64,000 bases of DNA from Sebastes aleutianus. Its lineage: Eukaryota > Chordata > Actinopteri > Perciformes > Sebastidae. The notes beneath the pieces are model-generated. The model worked only from the letters and a program-made list of their open reading frames with translations, searched no databases and was not told the origin of the DNA. The translations under genes were made by a program, and so were the position numbers. This document shows, in pieces, positions 47,149 through 58,578 of the stretch (positions are counted from its first letter, which is position 1; every line of letters begins with the position of its first letter). The DNA lies in NCBI GenBank assembly GCA_916700875.1, contig CAKAKS010000034.1:18546506-18610505 (forward strand). Reading direction: 5' to 3'.

Positions 47149-48861
47149 GACAGGTTTAACATATCTCAAATGTCTGCTTATGAGGTATCATTTTAGCCTA
47201 TATTTAAAGCTGTACTAAATGAGATAAATGCCATATTTCAACTAATTCTTAAACAGTAAAGAACACAGATTATTTGAGTTGTTAATTGTTTTATGTCCAA
47301 ATTTGGAACTAATTATGTACCACATTTAATCATACAAGCAGTGATGTAAGTTGAAATGAGTTTTTGTGTCACAAGTTAACAAAATGAGCTTACTTTACAG
47401 CCACCCAGTATCCAGTGTGACTGTAATCTTATATAGAGAGTGCTTTAGTACATTGTGTGCTGAAAGGAATTACTGCCAGCATAGAATTGCTGAAACCTGG
47501 ATGTAATACAGTACATAGCGCAGTCATATTTATAAAGCTGAAAAGCATAAAATAGTCCTTGAGACTGTAATGTAAGGTAAGTGCGGAGATAGGTCTGGAT
47601 ACCCGAGACTACAAAGTATGTAACAGGATCTTGAAATGATGCTGAGCAAGAGAACTATAGATTACCAGCAAGGGAACATACGATGGAGAAAATGTAATAT
47701 GATTACAGTGTATACGGGGATGTCAGAATAGTGAGACATAACGTAAAATAAATAGCAACCAATTCCAGCCATCCAGCCTTGATTCTTGTGCCATTTAGTG
47801 TAGTGAGTGATGCCTCTTTAAGTACACAGGAGAAAAGGTGAGTTCTTTATGGATTGGACCTCAGTAGACAGCAAATCATTGAACACAACACTGGGCATCT
47901 TTATCTGCAGAGATGCTTTTGAAGGACTGCATTTCATAGTTTTATACTCAAAGAGGAGTTGAAATTGGTGTTTAAATTGGCCGTGAGGGCATTAAAATAG
48001 GTCAGTGTATACCTCTCCTGTTATTTCTAAAGGCAATCTTCATTTTTGAAAGTCTTGGTGGAACTGGAGGACATGAAAGTAACTCATTAAAGAAGCAGCT
48101 TTTTCACTAGATTCATGGTATATCAGGAGTCTCTTTCAGGATGAGCATCTAACTAGATATCTTTCCAGGGAAGTGCCATACTGCAGGAACGACTGCAACA
48201 AAGACAGGAATACTTGAGATAAAAACAGGACCTGGAAATGGAGAATTTTGAACAAGGAACAAGGACAGTCTGCGGTTCTTGCTCAACGGATTCTGTCCTG
48301 GCCGGCCTCAGTATTCTGGCCTAATATTAGAACAAAACGAACAGTTTTCCTTTTGAGCATTTGATCTGCAGAATCCTCAAAAGGGAGTCTGTCATTTTTC
48401 ATCCAGATATGAATCCTGCATGATAACTAGAATATTCTTTCAGTACCGCAACTTACAACAACGCCGTGTTCACACAGTGACATAAAAAAACCCACAAGTA
48501 GAGATGTGAGAACAGATAAGGCTCACACAGGTACGCACAGTGCACACTCAGGCACAGACAGATCCGTGCGTGTATGCACATGTGCATGCACCAGGTATTT
48601 TGAGGCAACGGCTTTGTTTTTAGAAGTTAACACGTAAAAAGCTGGCACAATTGCCTGGGGGTTTGGAATCAGAGCAGCGCCTACGATTGATTCTGATGTT
48701 TGTCCACTCTCTCTGCATCTAAACGAGGACAGGAAACACATGTAAATACTGACAATGCAACCAAGACAGTCTCAGCACATGTTCTTCTGGCTATTCAGCC
48801 TGGATTTATTGAATGATGTACCATACTAACAATAGCCTAACATTATGGCTATGTGTCTGTT
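47149..48861. other. intergenic, no gene seen
   Basis: Single-copy-looking AT-rich sequence with no exon-like frames or recognised repeats. Confidence 0.4.
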
Positions 48862-49731
48862 TAAGCCATAGAAGTGGACGTAGTCACTATGACGTCACCC
48901 ACTGGTTTGTGGACTGCCGTTTTGAAGCCCCGAGTTCAGCATTTTGGCCGTTGCCATTTTGGTTTTTGACCGTTGCCATCTTGGTTCTGGCCGTTGTCAT
49001 CTTGGTTTTTGGCCGTCGTCATCTTGGTTGTTGGCCGTCACCATCTTGGTTTTTGAGCGTTGTCATCTTGGTTTTTGGCCGTCGTCATCTTGGTTGTTGG
49101 CCGTCGTCATCTTGGTTTTTGGCCGTCGTCATCTTGGTTTTTGGCCGTCGCCCTCTTGGTTGTTGGCCGTCGTCATCTTGGTTTTTGGCCGTCGCCCTCT
49201 TGGTTGTTGGCCGTCGCCATCTTGTTTTTTTGCAACCAGAGGTGACTCGAGAGGGTGGAGCTAAGTAAAACCAAACACTGAATAAGACATTTTTAGGCGA
49301 CCTACATGTTACAATTAACTTTCATGAACTGAAAACACACTGTGAAAGGGTTAAAGTTGTAAGATGAAAACACTCCCAGACTGGACAATGCTGTATAGTA
49401 GCAACCTGTCAATCACAAGGTAGCCACAGCTTAAAGTATACCCTGCTTTATGGTCTATTTGACTCTAAATGGGACCATAATTTACCAAATGAACATCATG
49501 CTGTATTGAAGAAGACTTGAAACTAGTGATTGAGACCATAAAATCCTGTTTACAATGTTTACTGAGGTAATAAATCAAGTGAGAAGTAGGGTCATTTTCT
49601 CATAGACTTCTATACAATCAGACTTCTTTTTGCAACCAGAGGAGTCGCCCCCTGCTGGCTGTTAGAAAGAATGCAAGTTTAAGGCACTTCAGCATTGGCT
49701 TCACTTTTCTGATCCAGAGGTAGCCCACTGG
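48862..49731 (+). mobile_element. teleost interspersed repeat family Q, copy 2, with internal 22-bp array
   Basis: It aligns to the minus-strand copy at 20185-20803 from 'agaagtggacgtagtcac' to 'ggtagcccactgg'. It is about 250 bp longer, which is accounted for by a tandem array at 48944-49228. The phrases 'tttgtggactgccgttttga', 'tttttgcaaccagagg' (twice) and 'tttatggtctatttgactct' are common to both copies. Confidence 0.85.
48944..49228 (+). repeat. 22-bp minisatellite, 12-13 units
   Basis: The unit is 'gtcatcttggtttttggccgtc', with g/a/t changes and a GTTTTTGG/GTTGTTGG alternation in the second half that suggests 44-bp higher-order doubling. Since 22 is not a multiple of 3 and no unit contains a stop in any plus-strand phase, all three plus frames read open with the same 22-residue repeat. 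This is a repeat artefact and not a protein. The ancestral single copy is kept at about 20700-20730 in the other family Q copy. Confidence 0.95.
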
Positions 49732-52460
49732 TTTAACTGCACGTGCATGTGTAAGAGTGAAAATCACTGGTTCAGTTTTACAGATATGATTGCGGTAACA
49801 CATCAGAGCTGCTTCTGCCAGCCTTGTTTTTTGTCTCTCTTACTGGTTCTGGCAGTTTGCTGACTCATGCCTCCTACATGCTGGATACTCTGTCTGACAA
49901 ATGTGGCACTGTAAAATATGAATTCAACCCGTGAAACCTCACAGTAAAGCAGTTCAAGAAAATGAAAAAAAAGGGGGCAAAAATTGACAAAACCCATTCC
50001 TATGGGGAGTCTGAACTGAAGATGTTGTTCTTTAAACACTCTGTGAAAGGTTACATATCCAGCCTGCACACGTGGGCGTGACATTTTGATTTACATCCCT
50101 TTGCAAGCTGTGTGGGGAGTTTGTTTCCAAAGTGATGTGTCTTTGACGCTTTAGTTCATCTGTTGTGTGCGTCTGATAAAAAAAAAAAAAATCACCTTTT
50201 TTCACCTCTCCTCCTGCTGCTTTTTTATACCCTCCACAAGAAATATATGGATACCCATACCACTGTTGAGCCATATAAGGAGAGAATGAAACAATGTCCT
50301 CAAAAGAAAAAAAATAAACAAAATGTACCCAGCAGAAGTTGAACATTTCAGGAAAGTCACAAAACGATAAAACAGCACAGTGTCTGAGTTGCTGGTGGGT
50401 ACATTTTCATTACAGCAGGGGAACATTGCCAGTGCCAACGGCCCTTTCATTTAAAGATAGAAACCATCAGGGATCTAACAGATGTCAGAATTTTGACAGG
50501 GAACTCAGAGCTTCTGTTGAACATCCCATCGTCTGCAAAACAATAAAATAAGAAGTACAGATTTGGCACAGTCCCACGGAGCATTCGCAGTTTTGCATCG
50601 AGCCAGCCGCATCCCATGTCAGACATTGTGATCATCAAGTCCGACGATTAAGTTCCTCCTTTTGTGAGATCACATACGCAGCGTTGCTCGCGCTGCAGAG
50701 AAGTCCCTTTTCATGCATATTTATATACACATGTCATGTTCTGATTGTGTGAGCGTTCAATTTGCATATGCCTCGCACATTGTCACTCTCTGTCTACCTG
50801 TTCGTCAGCTGCAAATCCTCATGATTACACGTTTATTTGCATCCGACCCGCAAGTGAGGTGAATATGGTTCCCTCTAATTGCCTGCACTCATGTAGCTGC
50901 ATGCCTCCCCTGTAGACCTATTATAGGGTGAACACATTTTGTACACTTAATCACACACATCATGTTTCCATTCAGATGGTACAAAAAGAGAACACTTTAG
51001 CCAAGTGCTGTCCGTGCCAAACTGTGCTTTCATTTCCCATTCTCAGCAGGTGGTTTCTGAGGCCACCCATGCCGTATACAGTGCTGTTTATGTGTGTGAT
51101 GGTGCCTGGCTGCCCACGACTGAGCTGTAATGACATCGCGGTCAACTGGCCCAAGCGTGTGTGGCCATGCAGGGGACAGGACGCGAGAGACGGTGACATT
51201 TAGAAGACACTTTGTTGAGCATTCAGCAATGTTGGTGGGTCGTCCGTAACATCAGAGCTGCTGTTTTTGTTTCATTCATCTCACAGATAGCAGCCTCAGC
51301 TCCCCTTGGTTGAGCTTTTTCACAGCTGCAGTGAAAGTCCATTACTCCCTCGCAATGTTAATCTCAACACTTCCTGCTGCTGTTTAACAGTAAAAGCCTT
51401 CCAGCGGTGCAGTATAGCTCAGCACAGGTATCCAGCCCAGGGGAAATATATAGTCTTTTTATCTATTATTTCTTTCACTGTTATGTAGGTTAACGTCTCA
51501 GTATGTCCTGCTGCCTGATAATATCTTCTATAGCTTTTGCACATTTCTAATCACACAGTTTCTTCCTTAATACGTTGTGTCGGGATTGTTGCTCGAGTAT
51601 GTTTTATAACCTTCATTTAGTGTATTATTAATATTCCGTTTTCTTTGATGTACGCCATTACTCGCTGCTGCAATGTACCAGGGATTCATGTTGTTTCATT
51701 GCATCAGATCGCATCAGAAGTAATCAAAGCGTGAATAGTGAAAGATATAGAACATGGGTAGGTTTTTTTTTTCTTCTGAAAATGAAAAGAACATTATAAG
51801 AGGAATGCTGCAATTTTTCATCGCTATGATTAAAGATTTAGAGAAATAGAACATGAACTTCAATTGTAGGTACGGCAGCAGTGCTCACTCTCCAGCTGCC
51901 AATTTTGTAAATTTCCTCTGCCTGTGATGATCCAAAGACAGACATGTCAGTGTCTTAAGTTGAATTGATTGGCCCTGACTTTGTCTCTCAGAACTACGGC
52001 AAAAATAGATTTTTTAGTGGATGCTTTGCAAGTGATTTGGTGAGACTTAATGCTTTCATGTACCCACCTGTTGCCGACTACTTTTCAATACCATAATTAG
52101 GCACTAATTAGGCAAATTGTTCAGAGTGCACCGCTAGACTAAGTTGTTGCAAAAACAATAAAATCACCAAACACAGCTGCTAGCTTATCTATTTGCATTT
52201 TTTTTTTCAGAAATTGCTGGAGATGTAGATGACATTTCTGAAAGAGAAAACTATATAAAACTGCAAGAAGTGCTAGTTGGCATTATGAGTGTGTGTGATA
52301 GGCTATAAGGAGATGCCATTATTTGTGTGGCAGTGACCTATTTTCAAAATGAAAGCTCACAATAGCACAGAATCTAGAAATTGTTTAGCTGGTTTGCTCA
52401 AAGAAAATTGGACACCATTGTGCTTCCCAATTTTTGCAATTTTCTCTCAGGAAACATTGT
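49732..52460. other. intergenic, with an octamer-bearing unique segment
   Basis: No gene is supported. Two perfect octamers ATTTGCAT lie at 50760-50767 and 50835-50842, within about 330 bases of repeat-free sequence (50590-50930) that also has 'catgcatatttat'. This may be a conserved regulatory element; alignment would be needed. Open frames at 50928-51203 on both strands are unsupported. Confidence 0.35.
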
Positions 52461-52869
52461 AACCCTTACCAAAAAGAAGTTTATACAAGTGTGCTATTAG
52501 TATACTTCTTTTAAACTTGAAATAAGAGAGTATACTTTCACTTTACTTCTTATTCACTTATCAGAGATATACTTAACTAAAGTATACTTAAGTAAACTTG
52601 GCTCATACTGACAAGTATTCAGAAAAGGCTAAGTATACTTGGCACATACTTGTACTATCTTATGATCAACATATACTTAAGAAAATTATAAATTAGTATA
52701 CTTGTAGTATAAAAACTATTTCACTAGTAGTTTACTGAATATACTTTAAAGTGCACTTTCATAAACTATAAAGTGTGCTACAAGTATATAGAAGTATACT
52801 CGCAGTATAAAAACTATTAAACTAGTAGTTTACTGAGAGTATACTTTAAAGTGCTCTTTAAAGTATACA
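52461..52869. repeat. AGTATACTT-rich repeat with internal duplication
   Basis: The near-palindrome AGTATACTT and variants occur more than ten times. A block with 'agtataaaaactatt' and 'actagtagtttactga' followed by 'tatactttaaagtgc' appears twice (about 52697-52762 and 52803-52865). This is a fish repeat type built on the same motif; precise ends were not determined. Confidence 0.65.
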
Positions 52870-53110
52870 TGACCGGAGCAGCCAATAGGAACGCTCTCTC
52901 AATAAAATGACCTGTGATTGGTCAAAGTCTCCCGTCACGGGCTAGATGTTGTTTAGTTTGGTAGCAGCGATGGATGGTGGAGACGAGGGTTTCTATCAGC
53001 AACGCCACTAAACTACCATGACAGCAACACGTGTAGAGGTGACAGGACTTGGCTTTATTGACCACTTGGCCTCCATGAATGGAAGGAGAGAGAGGACGTT
53101 AGCTTCAAAG
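52870..53110 (+). other. promoter-like repeat fragment followed by an exon-like frame
   Basis: 52870-52950 is an inverted fragment of the element at 8330-9093. It has CCAAT at 52882-52886 and ATTGG at 52917-52921. A frame starts at ATG 53018 (context ACCATGA) and runs 31 codons without a stop to a consensus donor, AAAG|GTGAGT, at 53111. The translation begins MTATRVEVTGLGFIDHLASM; I do not recognise it. It could be an alternative first exon of a distant gene, part of a larger transposon, or coincidence. Confidence 0.25.
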
Positions 53111-53266
53111 GTGAGTCTGTTTCTGTCTGTTTCCGTGTCTCTGCAGCTCTTTAGCTCCTCTCCAGTGGCTCCCTGTGGATTTATAAACATGGAAATAAAT
53201 AACTGTTTTTTGTTTACATTTTCATTTTTATTTATCTTTGTTGTAGGTCTAATGTACGAAGTTAAG

Positions 53267-53931
53267 ACGGAGTATTAGGGCCACATTGAGGAAAAAATAA
53301 ATAAATCTGAGATTTTGAGAATAAAGTCATAATATCACGAGAATAAAGTCAAAAGTTTATGAAAAAAAAGTCACAATATTATGAAAATAAAGTCATAGGT
53401 TTCTGAGAAAAAAAATCATAATATTATGAGAATGAAGTCATAATATTATAAAGTAGTAATTTTACGTGTTATTTTCTTTTTTTCTCGTAAAGTTATGACT
53501 TTATTCTCGTAATATTACGACTTTTTTTCTAGTAACATTATGACTTTATTCTCGTAATATTACGACTTTTTTTCTAGTAACATTATGACTTTATTCTCGT
53601 AATATTACGACTTTTTTTCTCGTAAAGTTATGACTTTATTTTCGTAATATTACGACTTTTTTTCTCGTAAAGTTATGACTTTATTTTCGTAATATTACAA
53701 CTTTTTTTCTAGTAACGTTATGACTTTATTCTCGTAATATAACAACTTTTTTTCTCGTAAAGTTATGACTTTATTCTCGTAATATTATGACTTTTTTTCT
53801 CGTAAAGTTAGGACTTTATTCTCGTAATATTACGCGTTTTTCTCATAATGTTACGACTTTTTCCTTGTAATATTATGACTTATTCTGGAAATCTCAGATT
53901 TTTTTCCCTTAATGTGACCCTAATACTCCGT
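53267..53931. mobile_element. TIR element with long palindromic 'attctcgtaatatta' array
   Basis: The ends 'acggagtattagggccacat' and 'atgtgaccctaatactccgt' pair over about 45 bases, continuing into 'aatctgag'/'ctcagatt'. The interior is an irregular array of 'tatgactttattctcgtaat' and 'attacgactttttttctcgt'. The left quarter carries the complement ('gagaataaagtcataatat'), so the whole can fold into one long imperfect hairpin. The family is common in teleosts and non-coding. Confidence 0.85.
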
Positions 53932-54017
53932 AGTAAATTTGCACTTTGGCCTCACTGCATTAGACTTATATACTATATACTTAGACTATAAACTGTGTTA
54001 CCTTCATCTCAATGCTC

Positions 54018-54110
54018 AAATGTTGTGGCTCCAGACAGACTTCTTTTTTTTCTTTTCCCAAAATGGCTCTTTTGATAGTAAAGGTTGCTGACTCCTGCTC
54101 TAAGCTGTTA
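54018..54110 (+). mobile_element. terminal fragment of a hAT element
   Basis: The sequence 'aaaatggctcttttgatagt' followed by 'aaaggttgctgactcctgct' matches the known 3' end of hAT (Charlie-like) elements, whose terminus is the complement of CAGGGGTCGGCAACCTTTA. A few mutations are present and no left end was found, so only a remnant remains. Confidence 0.55.
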
Positions 54111-55145
54111 AAACCCCGCTGTGGATGTGTTGTTGACATGTTGAAGCTATACAACTTGACACATAAGCAGGGGGGCAAAGCAGAAGTTTGAAATTTCCCA
54201 TATTTTGTATTCATTAGTTGTTAATTTACCTGTTGACTGTGTAATTTGTGAATGTTTGCCTGGTAGTTTATTGTCAGTAGTGTGTTTTAGCCCAGTTCTG
54301 TTTGTGCTACATAATGAGTAATTAGCTTTAATACTGTTGGTCTTGTGGACTATTTTTGTATGTTCAGCATATTAATAAAAGCAGTGTAAGTCATGTATTT
54401 GATGCATGCATTGGTACTTCCCCATGTGAACATAAACTTTAAAATCTGTTGATGAATAGTGTGACTTTTCAGCATTCAATACCAATGTATACATGCAGCT
54501 TTATGGGTATGTTTATTTATTTTGCACAAATTAAGACTACACAAATATTAATATACAGTGCAGGAAGAGGCAAAAAACCCACTGGGCTTATCTGAAGCCT
54601 CCACCTAGAGACAAGATTAATATACAGAAATAATATGACTATATAATAGTGATGACAAACAATTTGAGCAAGATATATATACTGTATATATAATAATAAC
54701 AATAACAACAACACAATATATAAAAAAGATAAGAAGTGTGCATGAAGGGTGCAGGGTGTATAAGCTTTGTAGGTCTGTATGTGTGACGATAAGAGGCATG
54801 AATTGTATCATGTAGTCATGCATGTTTGATTTGTGTGGTATTTCTTTTAAATTGACTTAAAATCTGTTGTCTATATGTTATCCAGTGGTTAACTAAGTGA
54901 ATGTTATGTCATTTGTTGTAATACACCACAATGGAGCAGTGCTACAAACTTAACTTTGTTAACTTTGCTGGTGAAATGACAGCGTGTCCTACTTTACAGT
55001 ATACCTTGTGTTTTTTTAGATGACCTATCAGACTGGGCTCTCACAATCTTGTCCTGTGCTACATCACAGCTAAAACGCTCGCTGTAGGTTCACAGTTAAC
55101 TGGCACCCCTAAAACACCAGCTGGTCCCACTCTGGCCCATTTAGT
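54111..55145. other. intergenic, AT-rich, no gene seen
   Basis: It contains a TA/AAT-rich patch at about 54670-54725. No exon-like frames or repeat ends were found. Confidence 0.4.
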
Positions 55146-55149
55146 TTAA

Positions 55150-55385
55150 AGGGGACATATCATGCTCATTTTCAGGTTCATACTTGTATTTTGGGTTTCT
55201 ACTAGAACATGTTTACATGCTTTAATGTTCAAAAAACGCATTATTTTTCCCATATTGTCTGTCTGAATATACCTGTATTCAACCTCTGTCTGAAACGCTC
55301 TGTTTCAGCATCTGTCTCTTTAAGCCCTCCTCCTGAAAAGCCCAGTCTGCTCTGATTGGCTTGTTGGAAAAATATGGTGCACCTT
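55150..55385 (-). mobile_element. one end of a TTAA-type MITE related to families A and C
   Basis: TTAA at 55146-55149 is followed by AGGGGACATATCATGCTC, 'ttcaggttcatacttgtatt' and 'cctctgtctgaaacgctctg'. These are the inverted right-hand part of the elements at 15207 and 24079. After 'tctgctctgattgg' the similarity ends and no second end was found, so the copy is truncated. Sequence to about 55700 looks like another repeat. Confidence 0.7.
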
Positions 55386-56008
55386 TGCAAAGGTAGCTCT
55401 CAAGCTGTGGGTGATATGTTAGGTTCGCTTGAGATGAGCCAGGCCTGCGCAGAATCGATCACCGGCGATCGGCGCAACAATGCATGCTGGTTAGATTTGT
55501 GTCCGACTTGATCTGACGTCATGCACACGTGTGCAACGATAACCTCACAAGACCGAGGCGGCCTCAGTTTTTAGAGCCAGGCGCCGCAGTTGTTCTCCAC
55601 CGACTGCAAGACCCAGGGCATGATGGGAAACACCTGGCTGTTGCCTGATCAAAGAGCTGATTGGCTCTTAGTTTTGACAACATACCCCATGTGTTGTAGA
55701 AAGTCCTAACTTTCTGTGTTATTGTAATATTTAACGCAGAATATTCGTCTCATTTAATCTGTCGTTTAATCTGTCAACAAACTCATCTGGTGTGGTTGAT
55801 AATAATAATAATTATATAGCACTTATCGAAAGGAGCAGTAATTACAAATTAAGGCAGACTTAAAAAGAAGAAAGGATATAATACAAAACCAGATTCACAC
55901 AGATTTCCATAGCCTTTCCTGTGGAAATTATTTCATCACTTTGATATATTACAGATAATTGGTGGGTGATATGGATATCATTTTCTATGACGATATATGT
56001 AATTTTTT
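55386..56008. other. intergenic, suspected repeat remnants
   Basis: At 55420-55700 the sequence has CpG-rich, repeat-like character ('aatcgatcaccggcgatcgg', 'ccagggcatgatgggaaaca') without a second copy in the window. 'ataataataattatatagca' at 55801 is the start phrase of the repeat at 34484, a short fragment. Confidence 0.4.
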
Positions 56009-56388
56009 AGGGCTGTCAAAATGAAAGTGATAACGCATTAACACAAATTTGTTTGAACGCCACTAATTTCTTTAACGCATTAATGCAACTTGCGATTTTT
56101 AGATTGTAGTGGGCTCAAACCATGTCATACTAGCTTGTCGCGAAGGAGGTGAAATAATGCTATGAATTTACGCTAAATTTTGGCATGGAAAAACTGGCAT
56201 GGCCATTTTCAAAGGGGTCCCTTGACCTCTGACCTCAAGATATGTGAATGAAAATGGGTTCTATGGGTACCCACGAGTCTCCCCTTTACAGACATGCCCA
56301 CTTTATGATAATCAAGCTAGTCAAATCAATTATTATTATTGATTAATCGCGATTAACTTTTTTAATAGATTGACAGGCTAGTAATTTT
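56009..56388. mobile_element. family Y repeat, copy 3
   Basis: It starts 'agggctgtcaaaatgaaagt' and ends 'gcgattaacttttttaatag' plus 'attgacaggct'. The interior is nearly the same as parts of 28111-28799, including 'gggtcccttgacctctgacc' and 'gggtacccacgagtctcccc', but shorter. Confidence 0.75.
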
Positions 56389-58227
56389 ATAATTTGATAG
56401 TAAATGATACTGTAACATTTTTTAGAAATTACAGTCGGGAAGCAATTCTTTTGAAGCCAACAGCATCATCAGCACACAGTTGTGTCCAGTTACTGACAAC
56501 ACAGGGATGGGTGGCTCCATAGTGTTGCTCAGTATAGCACAGATTAGCGGTTCATGTTCCCTTGACTAAATGTCTGGAGTTAACGAGTCGTGTAGATTTA
56601 CACTGTGCAGTCATCCAGCGTGTTGCTGTGGTTGTTTCTGTCGTTAACATCTGATCGCTTGAAAAAAAAAAAAAACCTTATCAGTTTGCAACACCTGCCT
56701 TTGTGACATTAATTGACATTTCTAATGTTCTGTTAAATTAATGAAGCTGACCTTTGTGACATCATACGTACATTTATGAACGGAACATAATTTTATTACA
56801 CACTGAAAGTTTTAGCTGACCAAAATAGCCTTTTAATCTTCTCGAGTGGAAGTGAAAAAGAAAAAAAAAGAAAAATAATCTTCTGTCTGTCTCCTGTAAA
56901 TATAGACACCATAATGAAAAGATGAGTGCCGTATGCCGTTTTTCTCTATAACGGCAATGCAGAGTTGGATTCTTCAAAACGGTCAAGAGGTGTCAGAGCA
57001 CATACTATCTATGGCTGTTTAATTCCTTCTGAAGCAGCTTCCTCGAATTGTCTACTTCCAATGTAACGCAAGCTAATCCTTACACGCTTGTCAAGTCCCC
57101 ACATTGTAAAGCTGTGTCTTTTGCTTGGAAAGCTGCCGCATTAGTTCAGTCTCACCTTATTCCGTGAATGGGAAGGCATTAAAAGTCTCCCAAGTCCCTC
57201 ATCCCTTTTGTGCCACTCTCCAATGGCAATACCCAAAGTATGAATAGAAATGTTATTTCGGTAATTTGCCAAGAGTCACATTCAAAGAAGAGGCTCGATA
57301 AAACACCCTGCTCTTGAAGAAACCCTGAAGAACAAGATGATTACATATTCTCATGTGTGCACTGGCTGTTCTTGTCAACTGATTAGATAGTTTAGGCAAC
57401 AGCAGACTCATTTTATGAGGCACAAAAGGGCCATTTACATTTTGTTATTGCATCCAAGGGTCATAAATGTCACTTGGGCATGGTTAAGCTTTTACGGATT
57501 GGTTATTTTCGAGGGGTTATAGTCCAAAAAATGAAGTTTATAAGTTTCCAAATGGACATAAACCTTTTAGTCTTGTTTTTAATTTGAGATTGTAGACATT
57601 TTTAAGATAAGCCGGCAACTAACATTTGTTCGTGTTGTTGCTTCGATTACAAAAATATTTATGGAGAGTATGAATGCTGAGCCGTAACTTCACAGTCACA
57701 AATTTTAGCTGAAGGCACTTTTAGACTCCGAGGAGGAAGATGCTATGCGCTAATGGGCTCTAATTGCTAAAGTCTTTTCTGCGTTGCTCTCTCAATGCTT
57801 CATAAATATTGTTAGTTATTTCCAGTGGATCTCTCCTTATTGAACTGATGTGCGTGTAGTGAGGAATGGCTAAAGCAGATCAACAGAGTTTTCTTGTCAA
57901 CAGTCTGATTACAGAGTGATGATCTCGCCAGGCAGAAGTCCCAATCTGGTCAGGTGCACTCAAGGCTGAGCACTAAAGAGGAGTCGGGCTGTAATTTTTG
58001 GTCGGGCTAATGGGCTGTTTCTCACCTCTGCAGAGCATAACTCTGCCATCTGCTGCAGGGAGTCTCTCCGAGCGCCTCGCCCCTCTCTCTGGAACAGGGA
58101 ACGGACAAATGGCAACCTGAGAGCCGCGCTCAGCAGCTGAGTACATGACTGGGCGCACATGGACTCTTTGCTATTCTCCCTTGCCTCATCCTAACTCGCC
58201 TCCCCGTCTCCTCCTTCTACCACCTTT
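56389..58227. other. intergenic, no gene seen
   Basis: Simple A-runs lie at about 56661-56674 and 56859-56873. The G+C-richer part at 58010-58170 gives two overlapping minus-strand frames without recognisable motifs. No repeat ends were seen. Confidence 0.4.
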
Positions 58228-58440
58228 TTGTCAGTTTTAAATCACAAATTTTCCTCAAGGGCGTTTTACAATCTGTACAGCACGGAACACTCCCTTCCTT
58301 AAACCCAGGATTCGGATGAGGAAAAGAAATCCTCCAAAAACAACTTTTAACAGGGAAAAAATATGGAAGAAACCTCAGGTAGAGCAACAGAGGAGGGCTC
58401 CCTCTTCTAGGACGGACAGACATGCAGTAGATATGCAATA
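58228..58440 (+). repeat. interspersed repeat fragment ('gaagaaacctcaggtagagc')
   Basis: The phrases 'aaatcacaaattttcctcaa', 'gcgttttacaatctgtacag', 'ggaagaaacctcaggtagag' and 'gagggctccctcttctagga' occur in the order of a common teleost repeat. Its beginning is seen separately at 4700-4770. The recognition comes from memory of the family. Confidence 0.6.
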
Positions 58441-58578
58441 GATTCTCTTTTCTTAGTTGTCAGAAATTTATTAGCTCAGGATAAACCCCTTGAGATGTTT
58501 CATCTCGTTTTCAAGAGGGTCCCAAATTGTCCAGTTTGTCCTTGAAAAACATTGGCAAACAGTCGTAGGCATGCACAA

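Noticed and set aside
48813..49268. Three overlapping plus-strand frames (61-151 codons) rich in hydrophobic residues resembling a membrane repeat protein
   Set aside because: A 22-bp stop-free tandem unit gives the same 22-residue translation in all three frames, and the sister repeat copy has only one unit.
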